Part shown: piece after piece, positions 10,998 through 22,979 of the stretch
Layout: each line of letters begins with the position of its first letter
Numbering within the stretch: position 1 is the stretch's first letter
Source: Eutreptiella sp. 'Long Island Sound 2002'
Lineage: Eukaryota > Euglenozoa > Euglenophyceae > Eutreptiales > Eutreptiaceae
Length of the DNA: 64,000 nt
Reading direction: 5' to 3'
Assembly: GCA_964036045.1 (NCBI GenBank)
Contig: OZ038379.1
Span: forward strand, 84,683,178-84,747,177
Translations under genes and position numbers: made by a program
The notes under the pieces: generated by a model
The model's database searches: none
What the model was told of the DNA's origin: nothing
What the model saw: only the letters and a program-made list of their open reading frames with translations

Positions 10998-12546
10998 GCG
11001 GGGGGCAAAATCAGAAGTGGCCCACAAATGGGCCAAATGGCTACCTCACCCCTGCCGTATCGGGGATCCCCACCGCTTCAGAGCGGGGGGCAAAATCAGA
11101 AGTGGCCCACAAGTGGGCGAAATGGCTACCTCACCCCTGCCGTATCGGGGATCCCCACCGCTTCAGAGCGGGGGGCAAAATCAGAAGTGGCCCACAAGTG
11201 GGCAAAGTGGCTACCTCACCCCTGCCGTATCGGGGATCCCCACCGCTTCAGAGCGGGGGGCAAAATCAGAAGTGGCCCACAAGTGGGCGAAATGGCTACC
11301 TCACCCCTGCCGTATCGGGGATCCCCACCGCTTCAGAGCGGGGGGCAAAATCAGAAGTGGCCCACAAGTGGGCAAAGTGGCTACCTCACCCCTGCCGTAT
11401 CGGGGATCCCCACCGCTTCAGAGCGGGGGGCAAAATCAGAAGTGGCCCACAAGTGGGCAAAGTGGCTACCTCACCCCTGCCGTATCGGGGATCCCCACCG
11501 CTTCAGAGCGGGGGGCAAAATCAGAAGTGGCCCACAAGTGGGCGAAATGGCTACCTCACCCCTGCCGTATCGGGGATCCCCACCGCTTCAGAGCGGGGGG
11601 CAAAATCAGAAGTGGCCCACAAGTGGGCAAAGTGGCTACCTCACCCCTGCCGTATCGGGGATCCCCACCGCTTCAGAGCGGGGGGCAGAATCAGAAGTGG
11701 CCCACAAGTGGGCGAAATGGCTACCTCACCCCTGCCGTATCGGGGATCCCCACCGCTTCACAGCGGGGGGCAAAATCAGAAGTGGCCCACAAGTGGGCAA
11801 AGTGGCTACCTCACCCCTGCCGTATCGGGGATCCCCACCGCTTCAGAGCGGGGGGCAAAATCAGAAGTGGCCCACAAGTGGGCAAAGTGGCTACCTCACC
11901 CCTGCCGTATCGGGGATCCCCACCGCTTCAGAGCGGGGGGCAAAATCAGAAGTGGCCCACAAGTGGGCGAAATGGCTACCTCACCCCTGCCGTATCGGGG
12001 ATCCCCACCGCTTCAGAGCGGGGGGCAAAATCAGAAGTGGCCCACAAGTGGGCGAAATGGCTACCTCACCCCTGCCGTATCGGGGATCCCCACCGCTTCA
12101 GAGCGGGGGGCAAAATCAGAAGTGGCCCACAAGTGGGCAAAGTGGCTACCTCACCCCTGCCGTATCGGGGATCCCCACCGCTTCAGAGCGGGGGGCAAAA
12201 TCAGAAGTGGCCCACAAGTGGGCGAAATGGCTACCTCACCCCTGCCGTATCGGGGATCCCCACCGCTTCAGAGCGGGGGGCAAAATCAGAAGTGGCCCAC
12301 AAGTGGGCAAAGTGGCTACCTCACCCCTGCCGTATCGGGGATCCCCACCGCTTCAGAGCGGGGGGCAGAATCAGAAGTGGCCCACAAGTGGGCAAAGTGG
12401 CTACCTCACCCCTGCCGTATCGGGGATCCCCACCGCTTCAGAGCGGGGGGCAGAATCAGAAGTGGCCCACAAGTGGGCAAAGTGGCTACCTCACCCCTGC
12501 CGTATCGGGGATCCCCACCGCTTCAGAGCGGGGGGCAAAATCAGAA
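10998..12546. repeat. 85-bp tandem array, about 18 copies, nearly identical
   Basis: The unit runs GAGCGGGGGGCAAAATCAG, AAGTGGCCCACAAGTGGGC, TGGCTACCTCACCCC, CGTATCGGGGATCCCC. Spacing is exactly 85 bp, for example between the CG of CACCGCTTCAGAG at 11074 and 11159. Copies differ at very few sites (GCGAAA or GCAAAG; CAAAATC or CAGAATC). Because 85 is not a multiple of 3 and the unit has no stop in any forward frame, all three forward frames are open for over 1.5 kb. I do not call these ORFs genes. Confidence 0.97.
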
Positions 12547-12895
12547 AAAAGGGCTTTTTTCTACTAATTTTTTAGTGAGTAAAAAAAAAATTTTTTTTTC
12601 TACTCAGTTTCTTACTGAGTAAAAAAAAATATTTTTTTTTCTACTCAGTTTTTTACTGAGTAAAAAAAATTTTTTTTTCCTACTCAGTTTTTTATTGAGT
12701 AAAAAAGAAAAATTTTTTTTCTACTCAGTTTTTTACTGAGTAAAAAAAAATATTTTTTTTTCTACTCAGTTTCGCAACTGAGTAGAAACCCCACATACTG
12801 AGTAAAAAAAAATTTTTTTACTCAGTTTGAAACTGAGTAAAAAAAAAAATTTTAAAAAAAAAAATTTTTTTACTCAGTTTTACCACGGACCCCAA
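12546..12895. repeat. AT-rich ACTGAGTA/TACTCAGT palindromic array, right block
   Basis: At least seven units of ACTGAGTAAAAAA..TTTTTTCTACTCAGT follow the 85-bp array. Each unit can fold into an AT-rich hairpin. The block ends TACTCAGTTTTACCACGG ACCCC, the inverted counterpart of the left block near 8330-8360. Confidence 0.85.
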
Positions 12896-13179
12896 TTCCT
12901 GCCCTGCACATGGCACAACACCAAAACATGAAGACGATGATTGCGGTCTGAGGTAATGCTTCGTACCGTAATCCCGCTTAAAAATCTGGTGGCCACTTGC
13001 TGCCCTCACGCTCCCTCACCTCCGGAGCATCGTACTCCTGCCCCAAGCAGAAATTTTGCTCCCCTTCCCCCCTCCCCCACTCTCCGTCGTCCTGTTCCCT
13101 TTCTCCGCTGGCTTCAATCTTGCGACGCTTCCGGCCACCATCATCGTGCTCGTGCTCTTGCTGACTGCGCAAATCTGCA

Positions 13180-13650
13180 ACAAGAGCGCAGAGCATGGCA
13201 GGCCACAGCCACAAAAAATGTACGCATGTCACCACCACGAGTGCAGCAGCAAATGACGTTGATGCACCGCACATGCTGTAGGTAGACACACCCTGTGAGA
13301 CGCCATCATGCCCTTCCTCTTCCTCGTTTGGTGCAACCCGCTGGTGGGCTTGGACTGGCTCTGGTTGACTACGGACATCTGCAACCAAGGCGCAGACGAT
13401 GGCAGGGCACAGTCACAGAAATTTGATTCGCGTTTCGCACCATCACACTGGGGGCAGCAAATGACGCTAATGCACCGCACATCTTGAGGCAACCCGCTGC
13501 TGGGCTTGGACTGGCTCTGGTTGCCTGCGCATATCTACAACCAAGGTGCAGACAATGGCAGGGCGCTGTCACAGAAATTTAATCTGCGTGTGGCACCATC
13601 GCACAGCGGGGGGGAGGGGGGGGGCGATCCAATGCATCGCTGGCAGCTTC
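13180..13650. repeat. Degenerate tandem repeat, about 120-130 bp, 3 copies
   Basis: Repeated landmarks are ATGGCAGGGC or ATGGCAGGCC, CACAGTCACAGAAATTT or its variants, CAGCAAATGACG, and TGATGCACCGCACAT. The copies lie downstream of the hAT-like gene on the minus strand and may be in its intron or 3' region. Confidence 0.6.
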
Positions 13651-13849
13651 AACACCACGGTCCTGCAGTGCAGCACAATGTTCGCGCAGCTGAAACTGTA
13701 GTGACAGCAGCGCAGAGGCCTGAGGCAAACACGACAACAAGCAACAGAATGGGCCGTGTACCCCAGCCCCAGACCCCTCCCTCACACCCTGCCCAGAAAT
13801 CTGCCACACCAGGCCCAGACCCTACCCTAACAGCTGGCATCGAACCTGA

Positions 13850-14245
13850 AATCTCTGCCCAATCCCTGCCTCAACATGCAACATGAAACATGACAGGCAT
13901 GCAGTAAAACCAGCCCCAAACCCACCCTGAGACTCTGCCCAAAAATCTGCACCACCCAACCCAAACCCTTCCTCGACATGCAACATGAAACATGATAGGC
14001 ATGCAGCAAAACCAGCCCCAAACCCACCCTGAGACCCTGCCCAAACATCTGCACCACCCAACCCAAACCCTTCCTCAACATGCAACATGAAACATGATGG
14101 GCATGCAGCAAAACTAGCCCCAAACCCACCCTGAGACCCTACAAAACAATCTGCAACACCCAACCCAAACCCTTCCTCAACATCTGCCGTGAAACACCAA
14201 AACCAGGCCCACACCCAACCTGAGACCCTCCCTCTGGCACAATAC
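13850..14245 (-). repeat. Minisatellite (about 102 bp) inside the hAT-like gene's intron
   Basis: CAACATGAAACATG..GGCATGCAG and CCAAACCCACCCTGAGAC recur at about 102-bp spacing, in roughly 3.5 copies. The array lies directly downstream (minus strand) of the donor at 14245, so I place it in the first intron of the hAT-like gene. The downstream exon was not found. Confidence 0.7.
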
Positions 14246-15989
14246 CTGCACCAGGTCGGTCAAGAAATGCACTGCAGCAATGAAGGTCCAGCTCGTTGCA
14301 GCCAGTAGAATGGCACGGCGCTGGTCCTTCTCCTTTGCTCTGCTAGGACGGGCGATGTACAATGCGCACACCATCGCTGGGAACGTACGTAGCAGAGCCT
14401 TGAGTGCCCGACGCGCAAATGCCGCCCAACGCCGCTAGCTCAGCGAGCTATATTGCAAAGGCAAGATTTGCAAAGCCAGCGAAAGGCGGCGCATATTGCG
14501 AAGCTGCGTGGGGGCGTTGCGGTACCAAACCACAATGGCGTTTATGGTGTCGGCCACGTGGTCCACGAACTCATGGCTGCTGTCCATCGCGTCGCGGAAC
14601 GCCAAGTCTGCACGATGGCAGTTCGCATGGACTGGCACAAGCAGCGAGTAGCCGAGGACCTCCTGCTGCAACTTCATTAAGAGGCCGGCCACACCATTCC
14701 CATCGGACTGCATGACACTGGCACCATCGGCACAATACAAGAACACACGGCCGACCCATTGCTCCACCGACAGGCCGGCCCGCAGGATGACCTGCTTGTA
14801 TGCGCCAAGGATGGTGACCGCGGTGCCGGCCTGCAACTCCTGGAGCCCCAAGAATGCGGTACGGCTTTGCCCATCGCGCATTGTGCGAGTGTAGATCAAC
14901 TCGGCCTTATGCGCCCCGCAGTCCGTGGAGCTGTTGGAGGCAAGGGCGAAGAAACTAACATCCTTCCGGACGCAGCCCTCAGCTGCCCGGATGGGTGTTG
15001 TGATGGCGTGCATGATGGGCACAGCTTGCCGCCGTGTGCGATACGCTGGTGCCACGGTACCGCCCACCATGGTTGCCACTTCAGCGTCCCCGGGCAAATT
15101 CTCGAACGGCGCCATCCGCTTCACGATGCGGTACACGAGCATGAACCAGCCAAAAATAGCCATGCGCACCTGCTCGGGTAGTCCGCCAATGACGGTGCTC
15201 GATGTGCCGCCGCTTTCCCAAAGGGCGAGAGCCACTGCATGGAGTCCCGAGTTGCTATGTTGCAACACAGCCTTACGGCGCAAAGAACGGGTTCCCGTCT
15301 GCCACGCTTTGTGCACACCTGGTTCGGGGTAGGCCTTACATGCAAGGCACCACATCAACCCATTGGCGTGCATAAGCCATGGACGGCCAATTTGCCAGGC
15401 GGGCTTGAAGTAGCGCCTGAACTACTTTTTGGCTGGTGGGACCTTCACCGGTGACTTCGGGATGCAGTGCTGACATACCACCTCAATGCGGTATGGCACG
15501 GGAACAGCACAACCGGCATGAACCCGATGCTTGCACACCTTGCATGGGCGCATGACATCTCTAGGTGGAGAGTCACAAATGCGGCACACGCATTTGAAAC
15601 ATTTAGCCCGGTGGGAGCAAAGTGCATGGACACGTTGATTGCACCCCGAGCACATAAGGATATCTCCCAACAGCTTCTCGCCGCAACACCCACAAGAAGG
15701 CAGTGCGGATGTGGGTGTGAAGAAACCCACCGCCGTGGTGGCAGGGGGCTGCGGGTCGTTGGCCGCAGGGGTGGGGGGGGGGGGGGGGCTCTTCCTCGGC
15801 ATTCGCCGCATTCGGGTCCGTGGAACGGAAACACCAACTGTTCCTAGTGCTACCCTGCTGGGCAGCACGGCTCACTTGGGTGGGCCAAATAGCCGTCCCC
15901 TTCTTCTTCAAGTGGGCGACGGCCGATGCTACGGTTGGAAACCAGCGCCGGTCGCCTCCAGATCCGGGGCGTAACCACAATCCTGGCAT
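14246..15989 (-). CDS. hAT-like (ZNF862/DUF4371-type) protein with N-terminal PHD-like fingers
   Basis: ATG at 15989 (MPGLWLRPG). A frame change occurs at a 17-base G run (about 15773-15790). Then comes a Cys/His-rich double finger (CGCCGEKL, MCSGCNQRVHALC, CFKCVCRICD, CKVCKHRVHAGC, CQHC). Next is a TTF-type finger (FKPAWQIGRPWL, MWCLACKAY, WQTGTRSLRRKAVLQHSNS). A hAT core follows with FFALASNSSTDCGAHKAELI, YCADGASVMQS, VPVHANCHRADLAF and AAVHFLTDLVQ. These match the family order TTF finger, D-x-S-T-D region, DGAxxM and H-C-x-HR. UAG codons at 15422-15424 and 14435-14437 lie in frame inside the TTF finger region and the core. The exon ends VLCQ/GTATTG at 14246. The C-terminal dimerisation region is not seen. 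Confidence 0.7.
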
Positions 15990-15999
15990 GGTGGAAGAA

Positions 16000-18900
16000 C
16001 TAAAAGGATGAACAAAAGAACAAAGACAAAGAAATGGTTCCCTGCCCCTCCCAAACCCCTGTTGAACCAAACCAGCCCGTTGATCCCCTCTACTGCGTTT
16101 TCCCCCGTTGTAACCCTTGCCAAACCTATCTAACCCTTCCCATGAATGAAACACCCACAACATCTTGTATCTCAAACCCAACCGCTCAACAACCCTTGCC
16201 AATCCCTTCCCAAAACCTGATGGACCTGTCCAAATTGCTGATGTCTACAAAACAAATGTGTGATAAAGTTGCCAAAGGTGAGGGAAAATGCTACATGTGG
16301 TGATGGGCAACAATGCAGATGGGCTCCAATAACATGAAAAACACAAAAAAAAAACACAAAAAAAACACCCCAAAACGGGCAAAAGTGCAGAAAAAACGGG
16401 AAAAAACAAAAAACGTGTTTTTTTCCATTTGACAGGTTGACCGGGTAGGCACTTAGCCCAGGCTTGTGCTATCCCCTTCAAAAGGGTAAACAATCCCTCT
16501 ATCAACACTAAGCAGGTGTCTGCTTCTCCCATTGCGTAGGCATTTGGGGCACAGTTTGGCACTGTGCCACGTGTTTCCTGAAATCCCTGGCAGCATTTTC
16601 AAACCTGTTCCGCTAGCAAAAAAATTGTATTTCAGAAATTCATCAAGATCGGGCACAAAAGCATGCTTGAACCTGCAACCCCGTGATGCTGCTTCTGAAC
16701 TTCCAGAGTGGAACCATGACTGTTTCCAAAATGCCCTCTCCTCCCAGTATCAAATGTGGTGCAATAGTGTGTAACCTGAATGGCATTTCGCTGGGTGCTC
16801 GCTCGTGTCACCTACTTGGACGTCCCACAGACAATGCCATGCAGACTTCAGGGTAATCAGCAATGGTAGGCCTCGCTCAATTGCTGGCAGGTGCACCACA
16901 ACCTAAACGGGTTGCCATGTTGGGTGTGCAACTGTTTGTGGGCAACGCATAACTTCCAATGGACATTACTCAGCTATTCTCAGGTGCAGCCTAAGTTTCA
17001 GTGGACGTTCCTCAACTGCTTATGGGTGCGGCCCATAGCCCCCGGTCACCTCCTCCCCACACCGTTGGGGGGACTTTGTGCTACATATGAAGCCAGATAG
17101 GTGTGCGATGTACAAAGGGAGTCTGACATCACACAGTGCACATCGAAGGAGCATCTTACTTAGTGACCCAAAACCACAACAACCTGATACATGTGTCATT
17201 TCGCTCACTTCCATTCCGAGGCGTTGCCCCTAGACCCACAGGAGCATCCCAAGCCTCATGTGGCCATCCACCTGTGGCAGTAGCAGCCACCGGAGCACAG
17301 CACCTTCGTCATGCTGCATGCGCCAGGCACAGCACCCTATTGCTGCTGGGACGACCTTACAGCTCTGGAGGCCTAGACCCATACACAAAAGGGGGCATGC
17401 GTGATCTGAGCAATGCACCCGTCCCTTGTGCCGGGTCTCACCCATGCTCCGTTCAGTTTCCAATACACCACGAAGACGCCAAGCGGCAGTCATGGCAACT
17501 CGCGGATCACTAGCACCTTGGGGAACACCTCCTTGGACGCCTTGGGGGGCATCTGCGCATGGTATTGGCGGCTGCCGTGGCTGTATGTGAGGAAATACCA
17601 GGTACAGTGCCTGAAGGTTTAGGAGCAGGAGCCTCCATGCAACCACAATATGCAGGCCGCACATACCCAAGATTCACACAGCGGGTGCTGAAGCCATCCT
17701 TCGCTCCTCCAGCATGCACACCACATATGCCCACCAACCAACAGGCACTGCAACGGACCCAGAATGGAACCACACGCAGGGCCCATCACCATCAGCATCC
17801 CCTTCTATATCTGCACAATCTCACACCACTATGAACATTTCCGATGCAGTAGCGTCTGTTGGCGGCTTGACTATCTGCAGACCTCCTCCTGCAGCCAGCA
17901 TGTATACACACCATCAATACTGGCCTATGCATCCCAGCCTTGTAGTACGATACATAGATCACGCATCAATGCCAACCCCGCAATAGGCATAGTTTGAAAT
18001 ATGCCTTAGCGCATGGTCGAAAGTTCTCCTGTGGGTCAAACTGAGGTTTGGGGGGTTCATGAAGGCTGGCGAGTACTGCATGCCTTCCCTCCCTTGACAA
18101 AAAAAGCAAGCTCTTCAGGACAGCTGACTGAGGCAGGGAAGGGAGGGAAGGGGAGAGGAGGGCAATTGGCAGTGATAAGTCCAGATTTGAGCCGCAAATA
18201 CCAGAGATGTGATGTGCAATAAGCCTCCCCAAAAAAGGCGATGTGGGGGGCGATTCACACCTCTGGTTGCAGGTCCTGGTCCGCGATGCGGCTTCTCAAC
18301 GTCATCGAGCCGTTCTTGACAGTGATCTGCGCAAATGAAATGCCAGGGCACAGCAAGACATGCATTCACACCAATTCATTGTGCGCTTAGTGATGCCAGT
18401 TGTGCCATTACCCCGTGCCACTTCCTTGAATGACATTGCCGCACGGTGTCAAACAGCCTGCATGGCAACACCCAGCTGTCTGAAATCACCATGCGCAACG
18501 CTGTGCCATATGCACCACGTCACTGTGCCGCCCCATTGAATCATATGGTTGGATCACTTCAACCCGCGCCACGCGACGTCGTTACTGCAACCTCACTAGC
18601 CAATCCAAGCCTTCCCAGCTTTTGATATCCCCGCACCACATGGCCCGCTGAACAGCCCCAGCTCTTTAGGAGTGCGATCAATAGGGGGAGTCTGATATCA
18701 CAGGGGCAGAGGCTAAGTGGCATGGCCCCATTCAGTGCACAATCACAGTGGGAGGCGTAAAAAGATCAAGACACTGCCTGAAGCAGCATTCATTTTGTGA
18801 CCCACACACCACCAATAGGAGACCACCTCTGGGCGTTGGTCCAATCACATGTTGCAGTGCGGTGTTGTTGTTTTTTTTCAGCGGGAGTTTGTTGCATGTG

Positions 18901-19960
18901 TGTTGCATGGCCCAACAGGCTCGAGGGATTTGAACACAAATGTCAGGCTGCCCGCTCAAGCTGCGAGGATGCGAACTTCATGTGGCATGTGATGGTTGTA
19001 CTTACGTCATGGGCATGCTGTGGCGTTTCATATGAGCCGACGTCATGAAGTGACATATTGCAGTCAATGGAACCATGACCTGGTGTGGCAAAATGTAACA
19101 ATCGTCAGTGCCAACTCATGGAGAAGCAGGAATGTGCTCGTCGTGGACAGAACTTGCACAGGTATGAAGCTGTACAAACGGTCCGAGGGTCTGGACTGCT
19201 CAACCCCGCTGACCAAATCACGAGGTTTCAACACTTCCCAGAGCCTGTCAAGCTGAGACTGTCGCCAACATAGTTTGGCAGACAGTCAAGTTGGAGTGCA
19301 GACTCCTGATCGAACCCATTGAACCCAGTTGCATGGGGTATCTACAAAGTGGCACACCTTTCCTTGCCATGGGCGTTATACGCGTTTCGCATGCAAAACA
19401 GGTACCAAACAACAGTTTTGCACCCGTCATACCTCCCAATATCTCTCGGCATTGTTGCTGTCTGCCCAACTTTGTGCGTTTTCGGGGGTCACAGCCCTTG
19501 TTGCCTCATTTGTGTCCACTGAGTGTCCCGGAGGTAGGGGTATGTGGGGTATATTCAGAAAGCCCTTGAAAAGGGCTATTCGGAGCACCCCAGGTTGACA
19601 TGCTGTACTGACGATATGTTTCAGAGTTTCGTCCGTTTTGGACGGTGCCTCTGTTGCTTGCTGCCTCGTTTTGTCAACAGGCTGCCACCATATCTTCATA
19701 CAAATTCACACCACTGTGCTGTTGCTTCCCCTGATGCACCACAAAAGCCTTTGGTGCGCAAAAGAGCTCGCTCTGGGGCACGGGGGCCGCTGCCAGCCAA
19801 TGTGTGACCCCGAGGGGTGCGCAACCGTTTTGGGGGCTGTAGGGGGGGGGGATCCCTCCCCCCCCCCCCTTGGTTGACCCAAACCTCGGGGGTCGGCGGG
19901 TCGGGCGGTCAGCCGCCGGGCTTCCCCGGGGGGGGGGGGGTCGGTGGGTACCTCAACATA
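16000..19960. other. Anonymous region, no supported gene
   Basis: Short overlapping ORFs on both strands. A minus-strand stretch at about 16650-16453 (PDLDEFLKYNFFASGTGLK, then HSAKLCPKCLRNGRS) could be an upstream exon of the hAT-like gene, but I cannot tie it in. No array or RNA gene was recognised. Confidence 0.4.
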
Positions 19961-19963
19961 CAT

Positions 19964-20325
19964 ACCCCCCCCTTGTATAAGCTACGCCAATGTACACAAT
20001 TATTACGGTCCCTACGCCTACTGTAGCTTGGACCAGGGCGTGGCTTGCGCGCAACACATACAACCGCCGACACACACGTGCGCAGGCCACATGTGCTGAA
20101 ATTGGCACTTCAGCACCTATGGGCTGCATCAGACTAAAAAAAAAATTCCTCGTGCACCAGGCAGGGGGGCACATGTGCTGAAATTGGCAAATGTGACGAC
20201 AAACCCAGGTCTCATGTGGCCACACTACATTTCGTGCATAATTAAATTATGTACAAAATTATTACGGTCCCTACGCCTACTGTAGCTTGGACAAGGGCGT
20301 AGCTTATACAAAGGGGGGGGGGGGG
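19964..20325. mobile_element. MITE-like element with inverted ends
   Basis: The left end reads CCCCCCCCTTGTATAAGC then TACGCC. The right end is its reverse complement apart from one extra T, beside a long G run. GGTACCTCAA occurs just outside both ends as a possible direct repeat. Inside, ATTATTACGGTCCCTACGCC then TACTGTAGCTTGGAC is present twice in the same orientation (about 19999 and 20258). Length is about 0.36 kb and there is no ORF. Confidence 0.5.
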
Positions 20326-21483
20326 TACCTCAAAATGATCCCCATGACACGCTGATCATTTTGAATATGCACAAGTGAGGTAAAAATTTTTCAAAAAAAA
20401 TATGCCCATCAACTCAGGCTCCCATCAGCCAAGGTCCGACCCAGAGGTCGGGTCGGGGTCAAAATCCTTTTTTGTGCTTTTCAGCCATTTTTGAATTCTC
20501 CAGAAAATTCTGAGTATTTTGAGTATAGACACATAGGGCCGAACAAAAAAATTTCCCCCTGCCGTATACCTAAAAGAAAATCTCCGGCGTCTCTGGCGCC
20601 CACAAAACCCATTGTGTCTGTACAACCATTTTGGGGTCTGTAGAGGGGGGGGGGGGGGTACCCCCCCCTTTGGGGTCGGGTCCTGACCAGGATCGGCCCC
20701 CGTGCTCTGGGAGTGCTGAGTGGGTGCAGGTGATTCGAGGTTCCATGGCGCAGGGTCCGGTTGACCAAGAAACGAAGCGTGGACCTCACAACTGACGGCC
20801 TGGGGGCTATGCCTCTTAAAACAGGGTGGGTGCCAGAAAGGAACGCAGGCTGCGGGATTGGGAAAAATTGAAGAAATAAATCCCTGTTGACAAACAGGGC
20901 GATGTTTGTCTTTGTCCCAATGGGGTCCCAGCCCTGCCTGAAAAAGGCAACGCAAATGACGACGATGATGCAGAATAAATGTGATGGAACTGTGCAGTGC
21001 ATGTGCACCATCTTATGTGCAGCACTGTGCTGAAAAATGTGAGCACCTACCGCCCCCTACCCCATACATTTCTGAAACGGCCTTTTCTCACAGATTTCAA
21101 GAAGGATACACATACCCCTTCCCCTAGGTAGTGATATGTCTGCACATTGGAGCAAAACTCGAAAAAAGTCCCAGAAAAAGGCAAAACGCACAAAGTTAGC
21201 ACATTCTAAATGAGGCCAAGAGATATGGGCTGCACCACGAAAGCCCTGCGCTCAAAGTGCCCCAGGCGCCATGAACGACTGAACGTGTATACACACAAAC
21301 ACAAGGAGACTGCAGAGTGTCAGGCAAATCTCGTCAGCCAGTGCAGACAAAGATTGCCCTGGACGTGTCCTAGGACCTGCCCCCTGCCCACCCTTTCCGT
21401 GCCTTCCACTCCTTCATCTCCAAACTCCTTCATCACTCTCCCCATCAATGTCTCCGCATGAGACAATCCTTTCTTGTTGCGTG
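20326..21483. other. No gene recognised
   Basis: Contains a GGTCGGGTCGGGG-type patch at about 20430-20460 and a G/C-run palindrome (G14 followed by TACCCCCCC) at about 20645-20668. Short ORFs only. Confidence 0.4.
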
Positions 21484-21867
21484 TCACATATTCTGGCCCT
21501 CCCGCAACCCACAACATACTTCGTGCAACTCGGTCTTGCCCTGCTGCTTGCTTGCAAATTTCGGTTTGTCTACGTTCTGTTTAGGCTTGGGCTTGAAGCG
21601 GTCTGGGTTGGTGGTTTTCACGCGCCGCAAGGCATCCTCATGCTGCTGCAGGATGGCGAGGTTGTGTTGCTTGACCTGCTCGGTGTTCCGTGTGATCTGT
21701 TTCTCCACATTATCAGGGGTAGGGTGCGCTTCCCGCAACAATTGCCCGGCTGTGGGCAGGGCATACGCTGGTACTTCAGGACGGGCGGCAGCCTGAGTCA
21801 CTTGCAGGGTGCGGCCCGTGAGGTGGTTGTAGATCATGGCAATCATGGGCATGGCAGCGCCGTTCTT
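21484..21867 (-). CDS. Probable internal exon of an unknown protein
   Basis: The open minus-strand stretch begins just after a good acceptor (TCTGTCCGCAG at about 21868). It reads KNGAAMPMIAMIYNHLTGR, PEVPAYALPTAGQLLREAH, DNVEKQITRNTEQVKQHN and LAILQQHEDALRRVKTTN, then a Lys/Pro-rich end. The middle looks helical and coiled-coil-like. No family is recognised and partner exons were not found. Confidence 0.45.
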   Translation of the reverse strand, partial: KNGAAMPMIAMIYNHLTGRTLQVTQAAARPEVPAYALPTAGQLLREAHPTPDNVEKQITRNTEQVKQHNLAILQQHEDALRRVKTTNPDRFKPKPKQNVDKPKFASKQQGKTELHEVCCGLREGQNM

Positions 21868-21869
21868 CT

Positions 21870-22975
21870 GCGGACAGAGAGACCTTTAGGCTTCAGCCAC
21901 AATTTGCCCCCCGCACCTGGCCACCGACTCCACCGCCCAGCATCGCAGGGGGCAGGTGTTGTCCAAAATGTCCCACCCCATCTTATAAACGAGGCCTGGT
22001 GAGCGGCTGAGTCATGATGGTCATTTCAAATTGGGGTTGCGGCTCCTTTGATCACTGCTGCTTGTTGGAGACCTGACAGATCTCGTAGAGGCACTCCAAT
22101 CGATGGCATCGACAGTTAAACCAACCCAGATTTCTGTCCGCATAACGAGGGGAGGGGGGGTGGGGGGGAAGTGTCACGCAAGCGTTGTGAAGTTTTATGC
22201 GAGTGTACTCATATGACACTCAGAAAAAAATATGTTTTACATTCTGATTTTTTGAGAGGGCACCCCAGAATTTTTTTTTGGAGTGTCAACGCGAGTGCTG
22301 AGGGAAAAAACCCCATCTGACCGCCATTGCTACTTGAAGAGGTGAAGTGAGGCAAACTCACTCCCATGGACATTTTGGGTACACCAAGCATGAGCAAGGC
22401 AATGGAGCCATGGCACAGATGGATGATAACAAGGATAGGAGGGGAGACCAATGGGTGGGCATTGGATACACTGCAAGTAGCATGTGTACAATAGATTAGT
22501 TGGTTGGTTAGGGTCTACAAGGTTCGGTGGACAAAAACACAAAATTGTCGCACACAACACAGTGCAGAGACGGGAGAGAATAGTAGAGAAAGAGGTTGAG
22601 GGGGAACCAATGAATATTGGATACACCGCACCTAAAAACGGGGTGTACAGTGGATTAGTTGTTGTAAAATTGTGGAGAGAGCCGAGGAAATGGAACCCCC
22701 CAAAAAGTGGACATTGCACCTAGGGAGCGTTGTTCACAATGTTTGGAACTTGAGACAAAGGCCGTTGGCATGCGTTCAGCGGTGAACTTGCCCAAACGAG
22801 TAATGGGTCCTTTTGCAACAATTGATGAAGCAATCTAAGGGACTCACAACCGCAAGGCCAACCATCCAAGCACTGGAAAACGAGAGGCTTTGCGCTTAGC
22901 GCAATGCCTTCGTCGCCAGGTTCCTAAATCAAAGGCCAACTGCACAACTCACTTGCCTTGGCATCCCGTCAATAC
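21870..22975. other. No gene recognised
   Basis: ATTGGATACAC(T/C)GCA followed by GTGTACA(A/G)T(A/G)GATTAGTTG occurs twice (about 22460 and 22617), suggesting a local duplication. No supported ORF. Confidence 0.35.
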
Positions 22976-22979
22976 ACAT

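Noticed and set aside
10913-12622. Three overlapping forward ORFs of 516-569 codons
   Set aside because: They are the three readings of the 85-bp tandem array; none has independent coding evidence.
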